Notes: a model not told the origin generated them from the letters alone. A stretch of 64,000 bases of DNA from Candidatus Cloacimonadota bacterium (GCA_002402105.1 NVVD01000005.1:121774-185773), one strand, 5' to 3'. Counted from the first letter of the stretch, positions 18,753 to 27,091 are shown. Numbers and translations: made by a program.

Positions 18753-20246
18753 TTAATTTTTATAATTCATTTCTGGAAATACTCGATACGAGCCCGCACC
18801 ATAAGCCTTATAAAAAAATCTACTGTCTGTTACTTCTATAACAGGCTGCTTTCTAACCGAGTAATTTCTATTAAAAGGATTTTTAATATACTTTGATTTA
18901 ATAAATTTCCCTTCAAACTCAACCCAAGCTAAATAACTGATTCTTTTATCTGCTGGCTTTTTTCCTCTTATACTCAAAATACATATCGTATGCCCTTCTA
19001 AATCTTCTTGGTGGTCTTTCCATCTATCTATATCAACCGTTATTTCATAACGATTTCTGTATTGTTTTACTGCTAAAACGATGCCAGACCAAGCAATGTA
19101 TTTTCCTTCGTATATTCCACGGCTTCTAACGGCTTCATCAAAGTCAACTTTTGTTATAAGCCTAAGGTTTTGTGTCTTTTTTCTTTGATTTTCTTTGATT
19201 CTGGATACTTTTTTATTTTTTTTTACCCAATATTCAGAGATTGTTAATAAACTTTTTGCTTCTTCTAGTTGATCTGTATTTAAATTTTGAAAGCTTATAG
19301 ATTTCTCAAGAAGCCTTTTTGCATTTATATAATCTCGTCTTTCAAAAGCTAGTTTACCTTGAGTATAAGTCTTTAAAGATAATTCTTTTGAAATTTTATT
19401 CAGTTTAACCCTAGTAATAACATTAGAAGGATTTACCTTTATACCCTCTTTATATTGTCTATAAGCTGCTGTATTTCTACCCATTTTTTGTAAAACATTA
19501 CCCAGTTTTTCATAATAAACACTATTGGAAGGAGATAAGTCTAAAGCCTTTTGAAAGGCTCTTTTTGCCCTACCATAATCACCTAATTGCTCATAATCCA
19601 AACCAATTAAATAATTTGCTACATCTTCTTCTCGTGTACCAAAAGATAAAGACTTTTTCAATTTTTTAATAGAAGCAACAAACTGATCTACAACGTAAAA
19701 ATAACGCCCTAAATGAAAATACAAATCACCATTATCTGGATAATAACGAATCGTTCTTTCAATTACCTTTCTAGCATCTGTATATCTTCTTTGATCAAAC
19801 AGCTCATTAATTTGTCTGACTCTTCTTTCTAAAAGCTCTTCTTTAGCTACTTCAGACCTTATATCTTTTTTATCTATTTTTTCTTCTAAAATTTCATCTT
19901 TTGTTTTAACAGAAAGCTTAACTTGTCTTTTATAACGAATTAAACGTTCATACCCTGCCCGAGCAGATCTATGATTTGGATCTAAAGATAAGGTGCGTTG
20001 ATACTGTACAAAAGAATCTTTGTAACGACCTTGTTTTTCGAAAATACGACCTAAATTAAAATGAGCTACCGTATTATTTGGATCAAGTCGTAGAGTTCTT
20101 AAAAACTCATCAAATGCAGCAGAGTATTGACCTTTGTAAAAATATGCCAAACCAACTGTATTAATTAATTGTGCACTTTGAGAATCTACAATTTGAATGC
20201 TTAATATGAAAATAAAAGAAAAAAGAAGGGTTTTAAGAGATTTCAT
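18753..20246 (-). CDS. Secreted TPR protein with unknown C-terminal domain
   Basis: A 497-residue protein with a signal peptide (KSLKTLLFSFIFILSIQIVDSQS). Two TPR blocks are visible: about 30-100 (AYFYKGQYSAAFDEFLRTLR, AHFNLGRIFEKQGRYKDSFV) and about 140-330 (LYFHLGRYFYVVDQFVASIK, AKRAFQKALDLSPSNSVYYE, AAYRQYKEGIKVNPSN). A basic linker near 335-360 precedes a terminal domain of about 130 residues with beta-strand character (KYIAWSGIVLAVKQYRNRYE), perhaps an OB-like fold. TPR arrays are protein-binding scaffolds, here on the outer side of the inner membrane. It lies between tRNA genes and is probably monocistronic. The function is unknown. Confidence 0.75.
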   Translation of the reverse strand: MKSLKTLLFSFIFILSIQIVDSQSAQLINTVGLAYFYKGQYSAAFDEFLRTLRLDPNNTVAHFNLGRIFEKQGRYKDSFVQYQRTLSLDPNHRSARAGYERLIRYKRQVKLSVKTKDEILEEKIDKKDIRSEVAKEELLERRVRQINELFDQRRYTDARKVIERTIRYYPDNGDLYFHLGRYFYVVDQFVASIKKLKKSLSFGTREEDVANYLIGLDYEQLGDYGRAKRAFQKALDLSPSNSVYYEKLGNVLQKMGRNTAAYRQYKEGIKVNPSNVITRVKLNKISKELSLKTYTQGKLAFERRDYINAKRLLEKSISFQNLNTDQLEEAKSLLTISEYWVKKNKKVSRIKENQRKKTQNLRLITKVDFDEAVRSRGIYEGKYIAWSGIVLAVKQYRNRYEITVDIDRWKDHQEDLEGHTICILSIRGKKPADKRISYLAWVEFEGKFIKSKYIKNPFNRNYSVRKQPVIEVTDSRFFYKAYGAGSYRVFPEMNYKN

Positions 20247-20338
20247 ATAAATGCCTAGTTTAAAATAATTATAAACCCAATAGCATTTGATTTAGCTCTC
20301 TTTGACTCAAAAGCTACAATTTGCTTTTGAGTAAAAAA

Positions 20339-20410
20339 TAGGCCTAAGAGGACTCGAACCCCTACCAACTGATCCGAAGTCAGGTATGCTATCCATTACA
20401 CTATAAGCCC
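20339..20410 (-). tRNA. tRNA-Arg (anticodon UCG)
   Basis: The minus strand gives acceptor GGGCTTA with TAGGCCT (G-U pairs at 1-72 and 5-68), anticodon loop CTTCGGA with anticodon UCG for CGA/CGN, T-loop TTCGAGT and discriminator A. The anticodon stem has a C-U mismatch at its base (CCTGA with TCAGT). CCA is not encoded. Confidence 0.9.
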
Positions 20411-20422
20411 AGATTTACTCAG

Positions 20423-20496
20423 GGCGACCGACGGGATTCGAACCCGCGACAACTGGTACCACAAACCAGCGCTCTACCAACTGAACTACGGTCGCC
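20423..20496 (-). tRNA. tRNA-His (anticodon GUG)
   Basis: The minus strand gives G-1 followed by acceptor GCGACCG paired with CGGTCGC, C73 opposite G-1 as required for histidyl-tRNA synthetase, anticodon loop TTGTGGT (GUG), and T-loop TTCGAAT. CCA is not encoded. It is 12 bases upstream of tRNA-Arg on the same strand, so they probably share a transcript. Confidence 0.95.
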
Positions 20497-20622
20497 ATAG
20501 AGTACGAGGAGAATAACATATGATTTAGCTCACTTCAAGAGTTTTAATAAAAAAACTGCACTAATTATTTTTACCAAATATGTCGATACAAAAACAAACA
20601 AATACAAACAAAGTAGCCCTTT

Positions 20623-21240
20623 ATGTTTAAAAAATATCTAATATTACAAATTTCTTTTTTCTTAACTTCATCCCTTTTTGCTGTTTCTTTATGGCAAAAT
20701 AGCACAGGTATAGCCAGTGAGTTTAGGCCAGTATTTAATGTTGGAGACATTATTTTAGTGAAAATAGAAGAAACTACTACTGCTAATCAAAATACAAAAA
20801 CAGAAATAAAAGATGAGTCTACCTCAAAATCTGATGTTTTTGGAAAACTTAAAAACGTATTAAAACTATCTAAGCTAGGATATGCCAATACATTATTAAA
20901 TCGAATCGCAGCAAACTTACAAGAAACCTCACACAAAACTAATATCAAAGGAGATGGAAAAGTTACTTCAGATTCTACACTTGAAGCCGCAATCTCTGTT
21001 ATTATTAAAAGAATTTTACCTAATGGTAATTTATTTATTGAAGGAGATAAAACAGTTAAAATTAATTCTGAGTCTCAAATTGTAAGATTAAGTGGTATTA
21101 TGAGGCCTCAAGATATCGTAGCAAACTCTATTTTATCTAATCAAATTGCCAATGCTGAAATAAAACTAATCGGCAAAGGTGCTTTTGATGGAACCAGAAA
21201 ACCTAGTGCCCTCCAAAGGTTTTTTAACAAGTTATTTTAG
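20623..21240 (+). CDS. flgH: Flagellar L-ring protein FlgH
   Basis: Forms the outer-membrane L ring around the flagellar rod. The 205 residues have a signal peptide (residues 1-20, ending SLFA), then SLWQNSTG, FRPVFNVGDIILVKIEETTTA, and a C-terminal half typical of the family (SVIIKRILPNGNLFIEGDKT, VRLSGIMRPQDIVANSILSN, IANAEIKLIGKGAFDG). Most FlgH proteins are lipoproteins, but here there is no cysteine after the signal peptide, so it would be a soluble-start FlgH. It is six bases upstream of flgI, one operon. The usual neighbours flgG, flgA and flgJ are not in the window. Confidence 0.93.
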   Translation: MFKKYLILQISFFLTSSLFAVSLWQNSTGIASEFRPVFNVGDIILVKIEETTTANQNTKTEIKDESTSKSDVFGKLKNVLKLSKLGYANTLLNRIAANLQETSHKTNIKGDGKVTSDSTLEAAISVIIKRILPNGNLFIEGDKTVKINSESQIVRLSGIMRPQDIVANSILSNQIANAEIKLIGKGAFDGTRKPSALQRFFNKLF

Positions 21241-21246
21241 GCTATT

Positions 21247-22245
21247 ATGAAGTTTCTTTTTATTTTATCTCTCCTCTTATTTGTTCAAACTATTTCTTCG
21301 CAGGCTATTGTTAGAATAAAAGACATTGCAAGGCTTCAAGGAGTTCGAAAAAACCAGTTAATTGGAACAGGTTTAGTCATAGGTCTTAACGGAACAGGCG
21401 ATAAAACTTCTGTAACTCAAGATATGGTCCTAAATACCATCCGAAATTTAGGAGTTAAATTATCTTCAACTAAAATGAGTCCAAAAAATGCTGCTGCAGT
21501 AATTTTAACAGCAGATCTTCCCCCTTTTACATCCCCTGGTGACCTTATAAATGTTACTGTTTCAACTATGGGTGATGCTTCTAGTTTAGCTGGTGGCATA
21601 TTGCTTCAAGCTCCTTTAAAAGCAGCAAATGGTCAAATTTATGCCGTTGCTCAAGGCTCTTTATCTTTAGGTGGAGGTGGTGGTGCTCATCCTACCGTAG
21701 CTACTATCCCTAATGGAGCTATCGTTGAAAAAGAAGTAGCCACCCAATTTGTTCAAAATCAAGTTTTATACTATTTACTTAAAAATAAAGATTTTACAAC
21801 TGCTTTAAGAGTATCTGATATCATTAACATGACTTACGGAGAAAATACAGCTAAGGCCATTAGTGCTGGTAAAATTAAAGTTAATATCCCTTATTCTTTT
21901 CAAAATAACCCTGTTGAATTTGTCTCATTGATAGATCATATGAAAGTACAAGTAGATCAAGTTGCAAAAGTCATTATTAACGAAAGAACAGGTACTGTTG
22001 TACTAGGTGGAAATGTTATTATTTCTCCTGTAGCGATTGCCCATAAAAGTATTATTATCCAAGTTGGCAATCAACTCAATAAAACAGGTACAAAAGAAAA
22101 CCTAGTTGAAGTCAATCAAGGGAGCTCTATTACAGAGCTAGTAAACACATTAAATTTGATGGGAATTGAAACCCAAGATTTAATTGCTATTTTACAAGAA
22201 ATTAAAAATGCAGGGGCACTCCAAGCATCATTAGAGATTATTTAA
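21247..22245 (+). CDS. flgI: Flagellar P-ring protein FlgI
   Basis: Forms the periplasmic P ring in the peptidoglycan layer. A signal peptide (residues 1-18) precedes VRIKDIARLQGVRKNQLIGTGLVIGLNGTGDK, the hallmark start of mature FlgI. Further family matches are VSTMGDASSLAGGILLQAPL, AQGSLSLGGGGG, VNERTGTVV-like IINERTGTVVLGGNVIISPV, and the C-terminus LNLMGIETQDLIAILQEIKNAGAL. The 332 residues make it a little shorter than E. coli FlgI (365) but complete. It overlaps the tail of the convergent SEC-C gene by four bases. Confidence 0.96.
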   Translation: MKFLFILSLLLFVQTISSQAIVRIKDIARLQGVRKNQLIGTGLVIGLNGTGDKTSVTQDMVLNTIRNLGVKLSSTKMSPKNAAAVILTADLPPFTSPGDLINVTVSTMGDASSLAGGILLQAPLKAANGQIYAVAQGSLSLGGGGGAHPTVATIPNGAIVEKEVATQFVQNQVLYYLLKNKDFTTALRVSDIINMTYGENTAKAISAGKIKVNIPYSFQNNPVEFVSLIDHMKVQVDQVAKVIINERTGTVVLGGNVIISPVAIAHKSIIIQVGNQLNKTGTKENLVEVNQGSSITELVNTLNLMGIETQDLIAILQEIKNAGALQASLEII

Positions 22246-22985
22246 AGAAGAACCATCTTTTTACTCTCAAAACCACAAACTAAAGTTTTTAATATTTCAA
22301 GCTGCATCAATAACTCTGCTTCTTTCATTTGCTTGTCTTCTAAATCATTTGATAAGCTTATAGCTAAAACCTGTAAAGGTTTTAAAATACTCAAATCAGA
22401 TATCGTAGTAAAAGCTGAAAGTAAAATTTTTCCATCAGATGTATTTATTACCCTACCTGATATAACTCTATTTTTTTCAAAAAGATCATCGTCTAATAGT
22501 TTTATAAAATGTATTTCACAAAACAGAAGATCCTTTAATATTAAATAGCCCTCTTTAATTTCTAACATTTCAAAAAAACTCATTTTTGTATCTGAAATAG
22601 ATTGTAAAAAGCTTTTATCAAAGCCTTCTACATTTGTCTTCTTTGAATCAATAACCCAATCAATTAATGACATATTTTCAAACTTGGCAGTCAGTAAAAT
22701 CCATTCACAATATAATTGAGAGCCCCACCCTTCTTCTAAAATGGCTTCAATCTCTTTATCTGATCTCTCTAAAAAATTATAAAAATTACTAACAGCATAA
22801 TCGTAATACTCACCATGTAAGCCCTCATCTAAATCACACATCAATAAATTTAAAATTGCATCTATATCACAAATAGATTCGATTAGTTTTTCTTTTTTAT
22901 GAGTGTTGTTAAAATTATTTTGACAACACTTTTTATATTTTAAATTACTGCCACAAGGACAGTTTGAGTTTCTTGGAATATCCAC
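22242..22985 (-). CDS. SEC-C-motif protein of unknown function
   Basis: The N-terminus NSNCPCGSNLKYKKCCQNN is a SEC-C zinc-binding motif (Cys9, Cys11, Cys20, Cys21), the same kind of metal site as at the SecA C-terminus. The other roughly 225 residues are acidic and helical (for example DLDEGLHGEYYDYAVSNFYN) and I do not recognise them. SEC-C proteins often carry unrelated partner domains and may contact ribosomes or SecB-like factors. The start is GTG at 22985. It is convergent with flgI, overlapping by four bases; its upstream region is the 292-bp gap before the Nudix gene. Confidence 0.7.
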   Translation of the reverse strand: MDIPRNSNCPCGSNLKYKKCCQNNFNNTHKKEKLIESICDIDAILNLLMCDLDEGLHGEYYDYAVSNFYNFLERSDKEIEAILEEGWGSQLYCEWILLTAKFENMSLIDWVIDSKKTNVEGFDKSFLQSISDTKMSFFEMLEIKEGYLILKDLLFCEIHFIKLLDDDLFEKNRVISGRVINTSDGKILLSAFTTISDLSILKPLQVLAISLSNDLEDKQMKEAELLMQLEILKTLVCGFESKKMVLL

Positions 22986-23161
22986 TTCAAAACCTTCATT
23001 ATTAAATTATACTCAATTGATGACTATTTTTTCTATTAATTTCAGAATTTAGTTTATTAAAAACTTAATGTATAATTTTAAAATTAATTAGAGCTATCCT
23101 ACCAATTTAATTAAAAAGAACAAGATTTTTGGATTAAATCCATACAATTTTGGTTATTTTC

Positions 23162-23191
23162 TTGATTTCTTTGTACACCTTTGTATATAAT
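23162..23191 (+). promoter_or_regulatory. Candidate sigma-70 promoter for the Nudix-fold gene
   Basis: TTGATT at 23162-23167 and a perfect TATAAT at 23186-23191 with 18-base spacing. The start codon is 87 bases after the -10, leaving a leader of about 80 bases with AAGG near the ATG. Consensus matching by eye only. Confidence 0.5.
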
Positions 23192-23277
23192 TCACAACAT
23201 CTCAGTTTGAATCATTTAATCTAACTGAAAGCGAATTATAGTAACGCAATTTTATTGCAAATGAGAGTAAGGTAAGT

Positions 23278-23673
23278 ATGTCAGAAGTAATTAGAGTATC
23301 TGTTGGAATTATTAGAGATGATAACCGATTTATTCTTGCAAAAAGAGATGAGACTAGTAAATTAGCAGGTCGATGGGAACTACCAGGTGGAGCTATTCCA
23401 GATGGCGTTTCTAATGAAGAATCACTTAAAAACCATTTAGCAAAATCTTATAACCTTGATGTTGTAATTGGTGACAAATTAGGTACCTCATCTCATGAGT
23501 ATGATTTTGGAAAAGTTGAAGTAACAGCTTATTTTGTTGAATGTATTTCAACAAAGATTAGATTAGCCAAGCATCTATCTTATCGATGGATTCGGTTTAA
23601 TATGTTAAAAGATTTTGATATCATTGAATCTGCTTTACCGTTAATCGATACACTTAAGCAACAAGCAAATTAA
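23278..23673 (+). CDS. Nudix-fold protein lacking the catalytic Nudix box residues
   Basis: A 131-residue MutT-like fold: EVIRVSVGIIRDDNRFILAKRDE ... GRWELPGGAIPDG, then the Nudix-box position, then a strand pattern GDKLGTSSHEYDFGKVEVTAYFVEC and a C-terminal YRWIRFNMLKDFDIIESALPLI that resembles MutT W-[IV]-x ends. The Nudix box GX5EX7REUXEEXGU maps to residues 38-60 as GAIPDGVSNEESLKNHLAKS. The first Glu is Val, and the REUXEE positions read NHLAKS, so the metal-binding glutamates are gone. The fold is well supported, but hydrolase activity should not be assumed. It may be a nucleotide-binding sensor or a relic. It is monocistronic, with its own promoter candidate and terminator. Confidence 0.8.
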   Translation: MSEVIRVSVGIIRDDNRFILAKRDETSKLAGRWELPGGAIPDGVSNEESLKNHLAKSYNLDVVIGDKLGTSSHEYDFGKVEVTAYFVECISTKIRLAKHLSYRWIRFNMLKDFDIIESALPLIDTLKQQAN

Positions 23674-23708
23674 TTACATTTTGTAGTTAGTTTTCTTATA
23701 TTTTGAAT

Positions 23709-23745
23709 AGCACATTTTTTCTATTAGAAAATTTGTGCTTTTTTA
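23709..23745 (+). terminator. Terminator of the Nudix-fold gene
   Basis: AGCACA and TGTGCT enclose an inner TTTTCT/AGAAAA stem with a three-base loop, followed by six T. It lies 36 bases after the stop codon. Confidence 0.8.
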
Positions 23746-23781
23746 ATATACAAAGATAAAATTTTCACCGATGTATTATCT

Positions 23782-24582
23782 ATGCCCACATACATCTTAT
23801 TTTTATATTTTATTTTTTTTCAAACCTGTTTTGCTTATGACTATAAAATTATAAATCCAGACTCTGATTGGATTAAAACAAATAGCTCTGCTAATATTGT
23901 TAACTTATTATCACAGCTTAGAAAAACTCCACAAGATAATACCCTGTTACTACACGTAATACACAAGTATCTTAGGCTTAAAAAATATACAAAAGCCCAA
24001 CGCTATTTAAAAATGGCTAAAGCTAGACAAATAAACTCTCATTATTTACTTTTGCTTGAAGGTATATACCTCAATAGACAAAGAAAAGTACACCCAAAAG
24101 CTCGAAAAACACTCTATAGTGCATTACTTAAGTCTGCTCAAACAGAAAGCATCTATTATATTGAATATTTAGAATGCCTATATAGAGAGAGCAGAATTAA
24201 AAAAGGCATCTACTGGATTAGGCTTGCACTAAAGCTTTTTCCAAGAAATATTGCTTTATTACAGATGTCTGCTAGGTTTTGGTACTTAAGTGGCCACCAC
24301 AAAGAAGCAGAAACTACGCTATTAAAAGCATTTAGCTTGAATGATGGTATTGCTTCAATTAACTTTAATATCTCACTTATATACGCTCATTTAAGACAAC
24401 ATGACGCATGTATAAGATATTTAAAGTTAGCTTCATATGCAGGTTTTTATAAAAAAAACCTATTAACACTTAATAAAGAGTTTAACTTTTTACACAATCA
24501 TCCACAGTTTCTATTAGCTTTAGATAAAATTTTATTAAACTTTGTAGATTTTGAACAAAAGTATCGCTTTAAGAAAATTTAA
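23782..24582 (+). CDS. Secreted TPR-like protein of unknown function
   Basis: A 266-residue protein with a signal peptide (MPTYILFLYFIFFQTCFA). The mature part is a row of helical repeats with TPR spacing: LHVIHKYLRLKKYTKAQRYL, YLLLLEGIYLNRQRKVHPKA, YYIEYLECLYRESRIKKGIY, LQMSARFWYLSGHHKEAETT and INFNISLIYAHLRQHDACIR. It is basic, with many Lys, Arg and Tyr. No catalytic domain is seen. It is convergent with the winged-helix gene (8 bases between stops). TPR-only periplasmic proteins usually act as scaffolds; no partner can be named. Confidence 0.65.
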   Translation: MPTYILFLYFIFFQTCFAYDYKIINPDSDWIKTNSSANIVNLLSQLRKTPQDNTLLLHVIHKYLRLKKYTKAQRYLKMAKARQINSHYLLLLEGIYLNRQRKVHPKARKTLYSALLKSAQTESIYYIEYLECLYRESRIKKGIYWIRLALKLFPRNIALLQMSARFWYLSGHHKEAETTLLKAFSLNDGIASINFNISLIYAHLRQHDACIRYLKLASYAGFYKKNLLTLNKEFNFLHNHPQFLLALDKILLNFVDFEQKYRFKKI

Positions 24583-24590
24583 GTTTACTC

Positions 24591-25025
24591 CTAAAATAGA
24601 GTTAAACCAATCGGCCTTATCAAACAATATTTCACTTCGTTGTTAAAATAATACTCTCCACGTCTACCTAAAAAGTTTGGTTCAGTTTTTAAAATATACC
24701 TTAACTCTTCACTAGCCTCAATTAAACTTCTTAGCCTAGAGATTGCCGTTTTAACTGAAACTTCTTGACTTAAGGGTAGAGAGTTTAAGCACCAAATGGG
24801 CTTATATAACTCATTAGCAGTAAATTTTTTAGGAGACTTCATAATTAAAAAACAAAGCAATCTACCAAGGACTCTTTTTCTTTTTAAGTTAAGAAGTCCT
24901 TTATTTTTTTCTAAAAACTCTAAAGCTTCTAAATCAATGAATATATCAAAATCTTTTTTTACTTTATGTAAGCCTGAAATATCATCAGTATCATATATTT
25001 TTTTATTAGAATATATTTGATACAT
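24591..25025 (-). CDS. Winged-helix DNA-binding protein (OmpR/SARP-type effector domain)
   Basis: A 144-residue protein. After a ~40-residue N-terminal segment, residues about 45-130 resemble the transcriptional regulatory C-terminal winged helix: KRVLGRLLCFLIMKSPKKFT (helix 1 with strand), ANELYKPIWCLNSLPLSQEV (helix 2/loop), SVKTAISRLRSLIEASEELR (recognition helix, compare VxxxIxxLRxK), YILKTEPNFLGRRGEYYF (wing). No receiver or TPR partner domain is fused. Its start codon shares a base with the stop of the upstream GspF-like gene (TAATG), so the two are translationally coupled. It is probably a regulator, of unknown target. Confidence 0.65.
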   Translation of the reverse strand: MYQIYSNKKIYDTDDISGLHKVKKDFDIFIDLEALEFLEKNKGLLNLKRKRVLGRLLCFLIMKSPKKFTANELYKPIWCLNSLPLSQEVSVKTAISRLRSLIEASEELRYILKTEPNFLGRRGEYYFNNEVKYCLIRPIGLTLF

Positions 25026-25348
25026 TAAACTATTTCTGATTGCTTAAGTTCCTCAATATCAACCTCTAAACATCTTGATATTTTTTGACAAACATAATCT
25101 AACTCTCCTTGTTTACAACCAGACTCAATCATTTTTAAAGTTGATCCTTTAAAATAGTCTTTTGACATAGTTTCATAAAAAGGCTTTTTATCAAGCAAGG
25201 TATCTATCATCACTTTTATGTGGCTTTTCATATCTATATCAAGGGTTTCTTGGTGCATAACATCTAAACAAGTAGCTAACGGTATAGCAGAGTTAATCAT
25301 TTGACCAAATTTCTCAAAAAACATTGCCTGTACTTTTAATTTTTTCAT
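25025..25348 (-). CDS. Stand-alone GspF/PilC-type (T2SSF) helical domain protein
   Basis: The 107 residues resemble a single cytoplasmic half of the type II secretion/type IV pilus F protein: FFEKFGQMINSAIPLATCLD (compare FxRQLATLLxAGLPLxxAL), then a spaced KSHIKVMIDTLLDKKPFYET for the IxxGxxLSEAL helix, YFKGSTLKMIESGCKQGELD (compare PxxxxxLIxxGExxGxL), YVCQKISRCLEVDIEELKQS. No transmembrane helix is present, whereas real GspF has two such domains and three helices in about 400 residues. A strong AAAGGAG precedes the ATG, and the following winged-helix gene is coupled. It may be a soluble decoy or regulator of a pilus or secretion platform. Similarity is by eye, so moderate confidence. Confidence 0.6.
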   Translation of the reverse strand: MKKLKVQAMFFEKFGQMINSAIPLATCLDVMHQETLDIDMKSHIKVMIDTLLDKKPFYETMSKDYFKGSTLKMIESGCKQGELDYVCQKISRCLEVDIEELKQSEIV

Positions 25349-25473
25349 TTTATCTCCTTTAATTAATATTGAAATCAGTTTAAAGTACTAAAAAAGTAAT
25401 GTAAAGTTACATTTACAATACAAAGTAGTTACAAGAGGGTTACAAATAAAGTTAAATAGTCGAATTACAATAT

Positions 25474-26454
25474 ATGAATCCCAAAAAACCAAAAGAAATA
25501 CCCTCAAAAATATGGAAACACTTTTTTGAAGTGGATAAAGTAAAAAGTGTTGTCTCAATTTATAGCTGCTCTCCAGTATTTAAAATCAATTATAATGACA
25601 CCGACTATGTATTAAAACAAACAAGAAGCCCCATTCAAGATGGACAATCAATCATCAAGTGGGCCCAAAGCCTAAACTCTTATATATCTATAGTAACAGC
25701 CTCTAATTTTGGTGTTAAAAACCCTATAGAATATGAAGAAGATGTATGGGTTATTTACCCTTTTATTTCTGGTGTCAAATACACAGCTACTCATTTACAA
25801 ATTAAACAAGCAGGAGAGTTATTGGGTAAAATACACGCCTCTAACTTCTACAATCATAAATTACCAAAGTTTTCTTTTCCTGATGAAGTTAATTATGATT
25901 CTTTTTTAGAAGACTATGAAAATATTAAGATTTCTTTAAAAAAAAATCAACTCAAACTATCCGACCAATTAGATAAACAGCTATTAAAATCATTTCATCA
26001 ATTTGAAAGTCTTGTTAAAAAACTAAGCCTATTGGCCAACAATAAATCTGTTCAATGGGTGAACTGCACTTGGGACTATAAAGCCAATAACTTAATTTAT
26101 CATAGAAATAAACAACCAACTTTAATAGACCCTGACAATGGTGGCCATATCCCAAGAATATTTGATCTAGCTCTTTGTGTATTACTCTTTCACAATGAAT
26201 GCTCAAGCGCCCCCTCTCAATTATTTTCAAAACAACAATGGCAGATTTTTTTTAACGCATACAAAAAACAAATTACATTGAGTGATATAGAAATATCTTT
26301 ATGGTTTGATGCCTTAGAGTTTATGTTTTTAGACGAAGCCATCTGGTTATTAGGAAATGATGATGATGGATGGAAAAACAAACATCAAGGACAGTTTTTA
26401 TTTCGTTTACTTAATGAGTTTTTAAATCTAAAGGACATTACGTTCGATTACTAA
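25474..26454 (+). CDS. APH-family small-molecule kinase (aminoglycoside/choline kinase-like)
   Basis: A 326-residue protein with the kinase-like APH fold. The ATP-anchoring Lys is in DYVLKQT (Lys48). The catalytic loop is WDYKANNLIYH near residue 200, with Asp and Asn in place (the usual leading His is changed). The metal Asp is in LIDPDNGGHIPRIFDLALCV, which has the conserved DLA segment. The C-terminal helices are FHNECSS and WFDALEFMFLDEAIWLL. The family phosphorylates antibiotics, choline, ethanolamine, homoserine or sugars, and substrate cannot be read from sequence. It is divergent from the T2SSF/winged-helix pair and next to a decayed region, so it may be accessory. A resistance role is not implied. 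Confidence 0.75.
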   Translation: MNPKKPKEIPSKIWKHFFEVDKVKSVVSIYSCSPVFKINYNDTDYVLKQTRSPIQDGQSIIKWAQSLNSYISIVTASNFGVKNPIEYEEDVWVIYPFISGVKYTATHLQIKQAGELLGKIHASNFYNHKLPKFSFPDEVNYDSFLEDYENIKISLKKNQLKLSDQLDKQLLKSFHQFESLVKKLSLLANNKSVQWVNCTWDYKANNLIYHRNKQPTLIDPDNGGHIPRIFDLALCVLLFHNECSSAPSQLFSKQQWQIFFNAYKKQITLSDIEISLWFDALEFMFLDEAIWLLGNDDDGWKNKHQGQFLFRLLNEFLNLKDITFDY

Positions 26455-26463
26455 ATCACTTTT

Positions 26464-26939
26464 TTATTTAAAATAAAAGGTTAATAAATTTATATATCTA
26501 AAGCCTATTTCATTAGTTAAACTTATAAACTCAATGGATTTTTGCCTTAATATACTAACTAAAGCCTGAAATGATTCTTGGTAATCTAAAACATTTAGAG
26601 GAATTGTTAATTTCAAAACAATCAAATGTCTAACTGAGCGAAATTCAAAATGAAAATAAGAATTATTTTTAGATGACTTTTTTAAAGTTAAAAAAATAGA
26701 AACCTCTGAATGATTTTCAGTTTCAAATAACCTTAGAGTTGGTCTTCTCTTTTTAAATCTGAAAGCATCAAAGTTAATCCATCAAATGCACCAGAAGATA
26801 TTAATTGTCTTAAAAATGTATGCGATATCATTTGAAAGTCAACTTCTGAAATAACCCTTGAGTCGTCTTTAAACTCTATTTGATAACCAAATCTCCTGAA
26901 AAAGGACTTGATCAAACTATTGATAGAAAATACTTTCAA
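26464..26939 (-). pseudogene. Probable frameshifted gene of unknown function
   Basis: The minus strand is open from an ATG at 26939 for 68 codons (FSINSLIKSFFRRFGYQIEF ... GLTLMLSDLKREDQL) to a stop at 26733. A second frame, with no start codon, is open from 26781 to a stop at 26464 for 105 codons and looks like protein (RRPTLRLFETENHSEVSIFL ... LNVLDYQESFQALVSILRQK). The two overlap by 49 bases in different frames, as expected from one indel in a gene of about 155 codons. The 5' part also overlaps the remnant on the other strand. No family recognised. It could instead be two unrelated chance frames. Confidence 0.4.
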
Positions 26940-27074
26940 GGAGCTTTATTAAAAGAAAAGAATATTCATCTAATAGGGATAAATTTTGAAGAAAAAGAAA
27001 ACATTGAAGATGATATTTTAGTTATCAATCCAAGAGATAAAGAAAAATTAAAAAAGTTTATTAATAGAAAATAA
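26880..27074 (+). pseudogene. 3' remnant of an AAA-ATPase/PD-(D/E)XK nuclease (DUF1703-type) gene
   Basis: The short frame reads PEKGLDQTIDRKYFQGALLK then KNIHLIGINFEEKENIEDDI. This matches the extreme C-terminus of the large family that joins an AAA-ATPase domain to a PD-(D/E)XK nuclease domain (pattern AL-x-Q-I-x-x-K-x-Y, then I-x-L-I-G-[IV]-N-F-x-x-x-x-R-N-I-x-D). Nothing of the ATPase part or the nuclease core is present upstream, and full members are around 500 residues, so this is a leftover fragment. Its upstream edge overlaps the minus-strand broken gene, marking a rearrangement joint. Confidence 0.5.
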
Positions 27075-27091
27075 AAGAGTAAATATGAAAC

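Noticed and set aside
26015-26230. Minus-strand frame antisense to the APH-family kinase
   Set aside because: Lies wholly inside a gene with a clear kinase fold on the other strand.
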